A stretch of 5,147 nucleotides of DNA from assembly GCA_009779015.1 (NCBI GenBank), contig WRFC01000071.1, positions 1 to 5,147 of the forward strand, read 5' to 3'. Shown here one piece after another: positions 1 through 5,075 of the stretch (within the stretch, counting starts at the first letter, position 1; each line of letters begins with the position of its first letter). The notes under the pieces were generated by a model. That model had not been told where the DNA came from and searched no databases. It saw only the letters and a program-made list of their open reading frames with translations. The translations under genes were made by a program, and so were the position numbers. This DNA is from Coriobacteriia bacterium. GTDB lineage: Bacteria; Actinomycetota; Coriobacteriia; Coriobacteriales; UBA8131.

Positions 1-59
1 ATGAAGGCGATGCCGACGACCATGAAGCCGGCCACTCCGGGGCCGCCGGCCGCAGGCAG
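1..59 (-). other. C-terminal sortase-like sorting signal LPAAG plus start of membrane anchor (cut by window)
   Basis: LPAAG (1385-1389) is followed by GPGVAG and then the hydrophobic FMVVGIAF, where the window ends. Wall-sorting signals consist of LPxTG or a variant, a hydrophobic helix and a positively charged tail. Here the usual threonine is alanine. The charged tail is expected just beyond the left edge. The processing enzyme is not in view. Confidence 0.8.
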
Positions 60-3000
60 GTCCATCTGCGGGAAATTGTGCAGAATGAGGGCGCCCGGCG
101 GAAAAGCGGGGTTGTCTAGAGACACCGGTATAAAAGGCGGCGGCATCGATGTGGCGCTTGAGCTATGCCCCTCTTCGTGGACTATCGGAGCGTCGGTGGC
201 GGCATCAGGGTCAGGGTCGATGGTGACCAGCCATTGGCCATAAGGCAGCTGGTAGCCGGGCAGGGCCTGGGTCTCGACGAGCATGTAGTCGCCGGGCAAG
301 AGCCCAGAAAACTCGACCAGGCCATCCGAGGCGCTGGTAGTGTGGTCTAAGGGCTTCCAGGTCGAAAACGGGCCGTTGGTCGCCAGGTTGTCCTCTGTAA
401 AGCCGGGCGTGCCGGCATCGGGGCTGTAATAGAGGCTGAACTCTGCCCCCTCTAGAGGCTCTGTATATTCATTGACCTTATAAAAACCCCAGCTTGTACT
501 GGCCTGGTGATAGGTGGTATTGGTGCAATAATTTGGCTCGCCGTTGATGTCAAAGTCGGCGCGGTTCTGAAAATTGCCAAAGGCGGTCACCGTAGTCACA
601 ACCTCTACGGTAATGTCCCCCGCAGGCAGACTGGCAATGTCCCAACTGAGGGTTTGACTGTCGTGCGACGCGGTGTCTTGATTGGGAAAGGCCTTGGTCC
701 TACTCAGCACGTTAGATGATTCGATCTGCAGGCCGTCGGGGACGGTATCGGTCAGAGTGCCGCCCTTGGCTTGGGTCTCTGTAGAAAGAAAGAAGTCGAT
801 GTTGTACGTGATCGTGTCGCCGATTTGGACTGGCACAGGTACGTCAACGGTGCCGTCATTGGTCTGCGCCGAACCGTTCAGATAAGCGGTCTTGATGGGT
901 GCGCCGGCCTCGCCCGCCACATAATAATAAGTGATAGTATGCGCGCTACCGATGTTACTGGGCAAAATGGCACGATCAGGGCGGCCGGCATGGATATCAC
1001 CGCCGTCGACCTGATAGCCCCAGTAACTGTAGTCTGTTCCGCTGCTGGTCAGGGTGGCCGGCGGCACGCCACTGGCGGGGCTGTAGTTTTGCCCGGCCGT
1101 CATCGCAAAGGTGTGGTCGTCGGCCAAGGCCGCCTCTTGGTTCTGAAAGTCCACAAAGCGCTCGGTGATATAGACCTTGGTGGTGTGATAGGTCGAGTTC
1201 GTGTTCTGCTGGGCTTTTTCAGGGTCAGAGGGAGAAACAAAAGCCGTGTTCTTAAAGGTCGGGTGTCCAGATTGGGCGGGGTCTTGGACCGTTGTGGTAA
1301 CCGATAAAGTAATTGGGCCGGCCGGCCATTTATTCAGGTCCCAGGTGACGGTCTGGCCGCTGATTGTGCCCCCGACAACACTGCTGGGGTTGATAGTCAG
1401 GCCGGCCGGTATGGTGTCTGTAACAAAACTGGGGGGAAAGACCGGCACCGGAATTGGAACACTGCTCGAAAACGAGGCCTTTAAAGCGGCCAAGGCTGCG
1501 GTATAGCTCATGCCGCTATTAAGTTTGGTGAATGCCCAGCCGATGGCGGCACGCTCGGGCGTGGTCACATAGGTCGTCATCAGGTTGTCGTAAACCGGGT
1601 TGTTGTACTTTGGCACATCAGCGCCCGCCGGGGTTGTACTATTCATGCTCGTATCTAGGCGCGTAGTCAAGAGGATGCCGTTTGGTTCGCCGTTTGCATC
1701 AGTGAACGTGTTGTAAAAATTCGTGGCCTCTGCCCCAAAGGCATATTGCCAGTAATTGAGCGTTGTATTCGGTATATTCCAATCAAAGGGGATCTGAAAG
1801 TCCGAGATCATGACGATCACGGGGATACGGGTTGAGTCTTGGCGCGGAATCAACGAATATGCCGTATTTGTTGTGCTTCCCCGATCAGCAATATTGAACG
1901 TTTGTGATTGGCCGTTCATTTTAGCGGTGCTGGCCTGCAAAAGAATGGCCGTGTCATCGCCTGAGTCGGTTGACCCAGAGATACCAAAGAGCGGAAGCAC
2001 CTGGCTGTTGAAGTCATCTATATTGTCTACAAAGTCTGTGTCTATGATATTCAATGTTTGGACATATTGCCCGTTCACAGTCGATGTGACGGTGCCTTGG
2101 ACGACATAAAGCTTACTGGGGTCGTTGAGGTTTGATGAATAGGCATAATTAGCCATACCCAATAGCGAGACACGGCTGCCTGGGTAGTTGCTGAGTATGT
2201 ACTGGCTTATGTCGCTAGACAGGTTACGGGCGTAGTCCAGGCCATTGTTGCCCGCAGCGTTCATTGTTCCAAGCACCATTGAGCCTGACCAGTCCACCGC
2301 AAAAAGCACATCATATTGCACACCGCTAGACTCGGCGTCAGGCAGGGCCGAGTTATCAACGCTGATCGTATAGGTAACCTGGTCGCCCGGCCTGACGACC
2401 TGATAAGCATCACTTTGGCCGTTCTTGGCGTTTACCAGGTCGTTGTTGATAAAGGCGTTTTTCTTGTAGTTGGCAACATTGATATTGATATCACCCGCAT
2501 TGAGGTCACTTAACACGTGGTAGGTTGGCCCAGCGGTGTCAGAGGCGTCGCCCACCTGAAGCGTACCGTAACCAACAAAGCTCAAAGCCGTGGTATCAGG
2601 GTCAATCTCTGCCAAGACCAAGATGGTGGTTGTGCCAACGGGCAAAGTATCCCAATAAAAAGAGACCTTATTGCCGGCGCTGCTATTATTTGCGGTGGTC
2701 GCATCCGAAATCTGGACGTCCAGCAAGACCAACCCAGCGGGCAAGGTAAAAGTGAAGACTGCAGCAGTTGAGGCGGTTAGGTCACCGGCGCTTAATGTGT
2801 CAACGGCCGAGTAGTTATACAGGTTGCTAGTGGTGCTCGCTTGATTGCGGTCCTGGTAGGTGGCCTTGGCCTGGGTCTCATAAAGCATGTTGGCTGCAAT
2901 CTGGTCGTTTACGACCTGGACAGAAAAAGTCAGGGTGTAAGTATCGTTGCAATCCTGAGAGGGCGAGCCAAAGCCTTTGACGAGCCCGCCGCTGGTCTTA

Positions 3001-4211
3001 TCGGCGCTGCCACCGACGTTGACGCTGAGCTCGCGCGTGATCTCGTCATAGCTGTAATTGGCCGTGGCCACGTCATCGATTCTCACCGAATCGGGCACCA
3101 GCTCAATGCCTGCCGGCAGAATCTGGCTGATCGTGAGACTACGGGCATCAGACTCCCCGGTGTTCTGGGCCTCGATCGTATAGTCAAAGGTATCACCAGA
3201 CAAGACTGTGGCGTCCGGGGCGTTATTAGATAGTTCAAGCGAAATATAGCTGCCAGAAAAAATGCGGACGGCATCGACAAAATTCGCGTTGATGCTATCT
3301 TGACGGCCAGTTGAAAGGCCCTGAAGCAAGACATCTGTCTGGGTCTGGCCAGCAGGAACAGTATAGTAACCCGAGTAGTAAACCCAGCCTTGGGCATAGC
3401 CAATACTACTTTTCTGGATTAACTGGGTTGGAGTTGTGCCGGTTTTATTCAGATAGAAGCTCATCACATCGTTATAAAGAGTGCTGCTGTTCTCAGGTGC
3501 ACCTACGCCGGACCCAGCAGAGTGATGGTAGAATTCCCAGTAAATATTTGTGCCCGGCGTTGTATCGATTGTTTGATAGACGTAGTTTCCAGCGGCTTGG
3601 AGCATAACCATTTGATTGCCATCAATAGAAGTGTCAGGGTAGTAACCTTGATAGCCACCCGGTTTACCAAAATTGTAAGGACGAGCCAGTCTAATTGAAC
3701 TAGCACTATTTGTGCCCTTAGAATCTTTTGTAAACCAGGGTGGGACGCTTGTCGTTGTAGTGGTTGTCGTGTAAGCAGTAGAGGTGAGTAAAGATGAACC
3801 CATGGCCGGAGTATTAAAACTGCCGTTTTGAAAATCAATTCTGGCGGGCGCGGTGGTGCCGGGGTCCTCGAATTCGGGGTTAGACACAGTGGGCACCTTG
3901 GGCACAGCAGTTTCATCGGCTGCGGCCTCGTTAGAGTTCTCTATCGTAAACTCGTAATCGATCGTGTCAGTCAGGTCTATTACCTGGTAGCTGTCAACCG
4001 ACCCGTTTTGGGCGGTCTCGGCGCCGCTGATATAGGCATCCAAGTCAAACAAGACATTCTCGATGTTACTTGCGGTAATAACTTCGCCATCGCCTTCGGC
4101 CTCAGCGCGCGGCGAGCTTGACACCAACAAGCCGGTAAACAGCATGAGAACCATGATCATTGAGAGAAAGAGCCTGCTGATCGAGAAGTTCTTGATTTTA
4201 ATTTTTTTCAT
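1..4211 (-). CDS. Large multidomain cell-wall-anchored surface adhesin (VWA, DUF11-like, MucBP-like, SpaA), 3' end cut by window
   Basis: One open frame of 1403 codons with no internal stop, running off the left edge. The start is the ATG at 4211-4209: AAGGGA lies 8 bases upstream and a typical signal peptide follows (KKIKIK, then a hydrophobic core). Domains by residue: signal peptide 1-38; DUF11-like first half about 50-93; jelly-roll module 125-320; DUF11 repeat 322-465; DUF11-like second half about 475-565; first half 582-622; VWA 633-912 with DWSGS at 640-644; second half 929-1009; MucBP-like 1012-1098; intact DUF11-like copy 1105-1235; SpaA/Cna_B 1241-1380; LPAAG at 1385-1389 and the start of a membrane helix. 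Such proteins are exported, attached to the wall or to pili by sortase, and bind host or neighbouring surfaces. The binding role is inferred from domain families; the ligand is unknown. Perhaps 10-20 residues are missing at the C-terminus. Confidence is high for the gene and its surface location, moderate for adhesion. Confidence 0.93.
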   Translation of the reverse strand, partial: MKKIKIKNFSISRLFLSMIMVLMLFTGLLVSSSPRAEAEGDGEVITASNIENVLFDLDAYISGAETAQNGSVDSYQVIDLTDTIDYEFTIENSNEAAADETAVPKVPTVSNPEFEDPGTTAPARIDFQNGSFNTPAMGSSLLTSTAYTTTTTTTSVPPWFTKDSKGTNSASSIRLARPYNFGKPGGYQGYYPDTSIDGNQMVMLQAAGNYVYQTIDTTPGTNIYWEFYHHSAGSGVGAPENSSTLYNDVMSFYLNKTGTTPTQLIQKSSIGYAQGWVYYSGYYTVPAGQTQTDVLLQGLSTGRQDSINANFVDAVRIFSGSYISLELSNNAPDATVLSGDTFDYTIEAQNTGESDARSLTISQILPAGIELVPDSVRIDDVATANYSYDEITRELSVNVGGSADKTSGGLVKGFGSPSQDCNDTYTLTFSVQVVNDQIAANMLYETQAKATYQDRNQASTTSNLYNYSAVDTLSAGDLTASTAAVFTFTLPAGLVLLDVQISDATTANNSSAGNKVSFYWDTLPVGTTTILVLAEIDPDTTALSFVGYGTLQVGDASDTAGPTYHVLSDLNAGDININVANYKKNAFINNDLVNAKNGQSDAYQVVRPGDQVTYTISVDNSALPDAESSGVQYDVLFAVDWSGSMVLGTMNAAGNNGLDYARNLSSDISQYILSNYPGSRVSLLGMANYAYSSNLNDPSKLYVVQGTVTSTVNGQYVQTLNIIDTDFVDNIDDFNSQVLPLFGISGSTDSGDDTAILLQASTAKMNGQSQTFNIADRGSTTNTAYSLIPRQDSTRIPVIVMISDFQIPFDWNIPNTTLNYWQYAFGAEATNFYNTFTDANGEPNGILLTTRLDTSMNSTTPAGADVPKYNNPVYDNLMTTYVTTPERAAIGWAFTKLNSGMSYTAALAALKASFSSSVPIPVPVFPPSFVTDTIPAGLTINPSSVVGGTISGQTVTWDLNKWPAGPITLSVTTTVQDPAQSGHPTFKNTAFVSPSDPEKAQQNTNSTYHTTKVYITERFVDFQNQEAALADDHTFAMTAGQNYSPASGVPPATLTSSGTDYSYWGYQVDGGDIHAGRPDRAILPSNIGSAHTITYYYVAGEAGAPIKTAYLNGSAQTNDGTVDVPVPVQIGDTITYNIDFFLSTETQAKGGTLTDTVPDGLQIESSNVLSRTKAFPNQDTASHDSQTLSWDIASLPAGDITVEVVTTVTAFGNFQNRADFDINGEPNYCTNTTYHQASTSWGFYKVNEYTEPLEGAEFSLYYSPDAGTPGFTEDNLATNGPFSTWKPLDHTTSASDGLVEFSGLLPGDYMLVETQALPGYQLPYGQWLVTIDPDPDAATDAPIVHEEGHSSSATSMPPPFIPVSLDNPAFPPGALILHNFPQMDLPAAGGPGVAGFMVVGIAF
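72..491 (-). other. SpaA/Cna_B-type pilin domain with candidate isopeptide triad, residues about 1241-1380
   Basis: WGFYKVNEYTEPLEGAEFSLYY is followed by GLVEFSGLLPGDYMLVETQ and LPGYQLPYG, the standard prealbumin-like pilin pattern (K...L.GA.F.L ... G...f.gL.pGdY.l.ET.a..GY). Candidate isopeptide residues are K1245 (first strand), E1313 (E-box glutamate) and N1379 in the last strand, just before the sorting signal. A proline- and serine-rich segment of about 35 residues (about 1337-1371) precedes that last strand, longer than usual for this fold. The covalent bond is inferred from position only. Confidence 0.75.
507..899 (-). other. Unsplit DUF11-like scaffold domain, residues about 1105-1235
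   Basis: This copy reads KTAYLNGSAQTNDG, then VQIGDTITYNIDF, GTLTDTVPDGLQI, TLSWDIASLPAGDITVEV and finally TTYH (1232-1235). The same elements appear in the same order, but interrupted by large domains, in residues 582-1009 and probably 50-565. It gives the reference for what the scaffold looks like without an insert. Confidence 0.65.
918..1178 (-). other. MucBP-like domain, residues about 1012-1098
   Basis: The stretch starts with KVYITERFVDFQNQEAA, carries a central YSYWGYQVDGGDI and ends with HTITYYYV. This follows the MucBP plan of V.V.Y.D..G, a YxxxG-type centre and a terminal VxYxY strand. MucBP domains occur in tandem in Lactobacillales mucus-binding proteins and singly in other Firmicutes surface proteins. 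Here there is a single, somewhat divergent copy, so mucus binding is only a possibility. Confidence 0.55.
1476..2315 (-). other. von Willebrand factor A domain with intact MIDAS, residues about 633-912
   Basis: YDVLFAVDWSGSM supplies the first strand and the DxSxS MIDAS motif (D640, S642, S644). SGDDTAILLQAS supplies the MIDAS threonine (T754) in its usual helix context, and IPVIVMISDF supplies the strand with D804. All five canonical metal-coordinating positions are present, so metal-dependent ligand binding as in pilus-tip adhesins is plausible. At about 280 residues the domain is longer than a minimal VWA (about 180-200), which suggests loop insertions. It lies between the two halves of a DUF11-like domain. 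Confidence 0.82.
2817..3248 (-). other. DUF11-type repeat domain, residues about 322-465
   Basis: The segment shows the DUF11/TIGR01451 pattern: an opening strand with LSGDTFDYTIEAQNTGESDA, then SLTISQILPAGIELVPDSV, then a C-terminal strand region ending near TSNLYN. In this family the fold is an immunoglobulin-like beta sandwich that serves as a spacer in surface stalks. No enzymatic residues are apparent. Confidence 0.7.
3252..3839 (-). other. Jelly-roll (galactose-binding-like) extracellular module, residues 125-320
   Basis: The module begins with FQNGSFNTP (127-135), continues through GNYVYQTIDTTPGTNIYWEF and VPAGQTQTDV, and ends with NANFVDAVRIF. I recognise this pattern from extracellular beta-sandwich modules near the N-terminus of many Gram-positive surface proteins, which read NGSFE.P ... 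LYQ.(I/V).TTPGT ... VPAGQT ... N.(L/V)D.V. It is probably a carbohydrate- or surface-binding module, but the ligand is unknown. A run of seven threonines (148-154), spelled with mixed codons, sits in an early loop. By hand count GC is about 45%, below the roughly 55-60% of several flanking scaffold lines. Confidence 0.6.
4098..4211 (-). other. Sec signal peptide of the large surface protein (residues 1-38)
   Basis: The N-terminus has a lysine-rich n-region (K2, K3, K5, K7), a hydrophobic core from about residue 14 to 30 (LFLSMIMVLMLFTGLLV) and a small-residue c-region. AEA at 36-38 fits the signal peptidase I A-x-A rule, with cleavage before E39. No YSIRK motif is visible. Confidence 0.85.
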
Positions 4212-4219
4212 AGCGCGAT

Positions 4220-4225
4220 TCCCTT
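4220..4225 (-). promoter_or_regulatory. Shine-Dalgarno site AAGGGA of the large surface protein
   Basis: On the minus strand AAGGGA lies 8 bases before the ATG at 4211. It supports this start over the internal ATG codons at residues 18, 20 and 23, which fall inside the signal-peptide core. Confidence 0.75.
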
Positions 4226-4261
4226 GCTGGCAGTCTTGCTTCCTATTCTTGCCCCCCTTGC
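4223..4261 (-). repeat. Four GCAAG repeats in the purine-rich leader before the surface-protein start
   Basis: On the minus strand GCAAG occurs four times, at plus-strand coordinates 4223-4227, 4235-4239, 4248-4252 and 4257-4261 (start-to-start spacing 12, 13 and 9). The last copy in transcription order overlaps the Shine-Dalgarno site. This may be chance in a purine-rich ribosome-binding region, or a small binding site in the leader. Confidence 0.3.
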
Positions 4262-4282
4262 CAAGTCTTAAGGTCGCGTTTT

Positions 4283-4310
4283 AATATGCTGGACGCTCAG
4301 AGTTGATCAA
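4283..4310 (-). promoter_or_regulatory. Weak candidate promoter nearest the surface-protein gene
   Basis: Minus-strand TTGATC (4310-4305) is followed after 16 bases by CATATT (4288-4283). Each hexamer matches 4 of 6 sigma-A consensus positions. An alternative -10, TATTAA at 4286-4281, gives an 18-base spacer. It would leave an untranslated leader of roughly 65-70 bases with the Shine-Dalgarno site near its end. Weak on sequence alone. Confidence 0.3.
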
Positions 4311-4374
4311 TACGACTTGTCTTTCCCGCCCCCTCTGCTATGCCACCATCCAACAATTACTATCGTGTACCAAT

Positions 4375-4400
4375 GCACAGAGCCCCAAAAGCCTCTGCAC
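4375..4400 (-). other. Hairpin with 8-bp stem in the surface-protein upstream region
   Basis: In minus-strand RNA, GUGCAGAG pairs with CUCUGUGC (8 pairs, two of them tandem G-U) around a 10-base loop GCUUUUGGGG. No U-run follows, so it is not a typical intrinsic terminator. It could be leader structure or chance. Confidence 0.35.
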
Positions 4401-4402
4401 GG

Positions 4403-4434
4403 TTTTACATAATCTTTTACGTAATAACATGTTA
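4403..4434. repeat. Tandem 10-base direct repeat and two palindromes (possible operator)
   Basis: On the plus strand TTTTACATAA (4403-4412) and TTTTACGTAA (4415-4424) are direct repeats with 9 of 10 bases identical and a 12-base period. The second contains the 8-base palindrome TTACGTAA (4417-4424). It abuts a perfect 10-base palindrome, TAACATGTTA (4425-4434). Such clusters are typical of regulator binding sites, but no regulator is identified. Confidence 0.35.
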
Positions 4435-4437
4435 ACG

Positions 4438-4467
4438 GCTCTGGCCACCCCAAAGGGTAACCAGAGC
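4438..4467 (-). other. Strong 13-bp hairpin, fully paired only in minus-strand RNA
   Basis: Read on the minus strand, GCUCUGG-UU-ACCC pairs with GGGU-GG-CCAGAGC around a UUUG loop. All 13 positions pair if the two central U-G wobbles are allowed. In plus-strand RNA the same two positions become C-A mismatches. The structure therefore suits a transcript in the direction of the flanking genes. No U-run follows, so a classical terminator is unlikely. A leader element, processing site or protein-binding hairpin is possible. Confidence 0.55.
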
Positions 4468-4473
4468 ATGTCA

Positions 4474-4503
4474 ATAATGCAACAAAATTAGTAGAACTAA
4501 CAA
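4474..4503 (-). promoter_or_regulatory. Weak candidate promoter upstream of the hairpin leader
   Basis: Minus-strand TTGTTA (4503-4498) and CATTAT (4479-4474) are separated by 18 bases, each with 4 of 6 consensus matches, in an AT-rich stretch. Initiation about 7 bases downstream would fall at the foot of the 13-bp hairpin, near 4467. Confidence 0.28.
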
Positions 4504-4587
4504 AAATTATTTATGGAGATAATGACATCGGCCTCTCGACCGGCCTTTATTGAGGGTCCGGCCGTAGTTCGCTTGGGCTCGGTGCGC

Positions 4588-4947
4588 TCAGATTTGGGTT
4601 TGCATGAACTGGACGCGGTAGCCGTCGGGGTCTTTGACGAAAAAGAAGCGCGTTGCCGGGTTGGGGCTAAAAATGCCGCCGAGGGCTTCAAAGCCCATCT
4701 CTTTGGCCTTGGCCAGCGTGTCTTCGAGCGACTCAGGCACAAAGCCTAACGACATGGTAGCGCCGGGCGCGGGCTCGTTCTTGCTCGTGATCAGCTCGAC
4801 CTCGGTGCCGCCGCTGCTTAGAAAGACAATCTGATTGCCATGGCCATCGTCGATCTGGTTGGTGATCTTCAGGCCGACCAGCTCTTCATAGAACTTCAAC
4901 GAGGCTTTCAGGTCTTTGACTTGTAGGGTGACATGGCGAAACTGCAT
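4588..4947 (-). CDS. VOC (glyoxalase/bleomycin resistance/dioxygenase) superfamily protein
   Basis: A complete 119-residue protein of typical single-unit VOC length, with two beta-alpha-beta-beta-beta halves. The first half reads FRHVTLQVKDLKASLKFYEE and later GTEVELI; the second half has SLGFVPESLEDTLAKAKEMGF, a glyoxalase-type FFFVKDPDGYRVQFMQ and then the stop codon. VOC proteins dimerise and bind a metal through about four side chains, acting as glyoxalase I, thiol transferases, epimerases or binding proteins. H5 and E51 match the first-half ligands. The second-half His and Glu positions appear as S66 and Q113, so lactoylglutathione lyase activity is doubtful. AGGGAG lies 9 bases before the ATG. 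It is followed by the 376-base gap, and its own promoter candidate lies upstream, so it is probably a single-gene unit. The substrate is unknown. Confidence 0.9.
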   Translation of the reverse strand: MQFRHVTLQVKDLKASLKFYEELVGLKITNQIDDGHGNQIVFLSSGGTEVELITSKNEPAPGATMSLGFVPESLEDTLAKAKEMGFEALGGIFSPNPATRFFFVKDPDGYRVQFMQTQI

Positions 4948-4956
4948 GGCTGAACA

Positions 4957-4962
4957 CTCCCT
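4957..4962 (-). promoter_or_regulatory. Shine-Dalgarno site AGGGAG of the VOC gene
   Basis: Minus-strand AGGGAG lies 9 bases before the ATG at 4947 and fixes that start. The protein then begins right at the first beta strand that carries H5, as expected for the family. Confidence 0.75.
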
Positions 4963-4993
4963 CTCTTGATCTGGCTTTGTTTTGCTTTGTTAC

Positions 4994-5022
4994 ATTGTAG
5001 ATAGTAGACGCTTTGGCCGCAA
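4994..5022 (-). promoter_or_regulatory. Candidate promoter of the VOC gene
   Basis: Minus-strand TACAAT (4999-4994) matches the sigma-A -10 consensus at 5 of 6 positions. TTGCGG (5022-5017) lies 17 bases upstream but matches the -35 at only the first 3 positions. The predicted start, near 4987, leaves a leader of about 40 bases. Confidence 0.45.
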
Positions 5023-5075
5023 AGGTGGTAGAGCAAATAGGGCAAGGGCCGCCGCTGGGCTGCGACCATTCATTT

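Larger units (their letters stand above)
4212..4587. other. 376-base non-coding region between the VOC gene and the surface-protein gene
   Basis: No credible gene is visible on either strand. The stretch holds, from the VOC side: a GGCCGG-rich segment with only short pairing, an AT-rich segment, a strong hairpin (4438-4467), two small palindromes with a direct repeat (4403-4434), a second hairpin (4375-4400), and the leader with the Shine-Dalgarno site. No convincing intrinsic terminator follows the VOC stop codon. The length and structure suggest a long structured leader or separate regulation of the surface protein. Confidence 0.6.
4948..5075. other. 128-base spacer between the ABC-F-like gene and the VOC gene
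   Basis: It contains the VOC Shine-Dalgarno site and promoter candidate. I see no clear stem-loop with a U-run after the TAA at 5078-5076, so read-through from the upstream gene into the VOC gene cannot be excluded. Confidence 0.5.

Noticed and set aside
771..1307. 178-codon plus-strand open frame
   Set aside because: It lies fully opposite the surface-protein gene in a GC-rich part with repeated G/C third positions, has no recognisable domain, and shows no Shine-Dalgarno site. It is an antisense shadow.
3503..3916. 137-codon minus-strand open frame, and the similar 106-codon frame at 3083-3403
   Set aside because: Both are in another frame of the same strand inside the large gene, whose own frame encodes clear jelly-roll and DUF11 patterns. 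The alternative translations are low-complexity and unrecognisable.
4340..4432. 30-codon minus-strand frame starting with the ATG in the palindrome, possible leader peptide
   Set aside because: No Shine-Dalgarno site precedes it and it shows no codon run typical of attenuation leaders.
4469..4474. Perfect minus-strand TTGACA, a possible -35 box
   Set aside because: The bases 17 downstream are G-rich hairpin sequence with nothing like a -10 element.
4303..4491. 62-codon plus-strand open frame starting with TTG in the intergenic region
   Set aside because: It has no Shine-Dalgarno site and no recognisable motif, and it runs through both hairpins and the palindromes, which are better explained as nucleic-acid structure.
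4504..4587. Possible intrinsic terminator after the VOC stop, with GGCCGG repeats and a T5 run
   Set aside because: The GGCCGG copies are direct rather than inverted repeats, with at most 4 base pairs, and the T-run is about 30 bases from them, so they do not form a terminator.
4497..4742. 81-codon minus-strand and 78-codon plus-strand (4513-4749) open frames overlapping the VOC gene
   Set aside because: The VOC frame is clearly coding over this stretch. The overlapping frames are lysine/serine/arginine-rich shadows without motifs.
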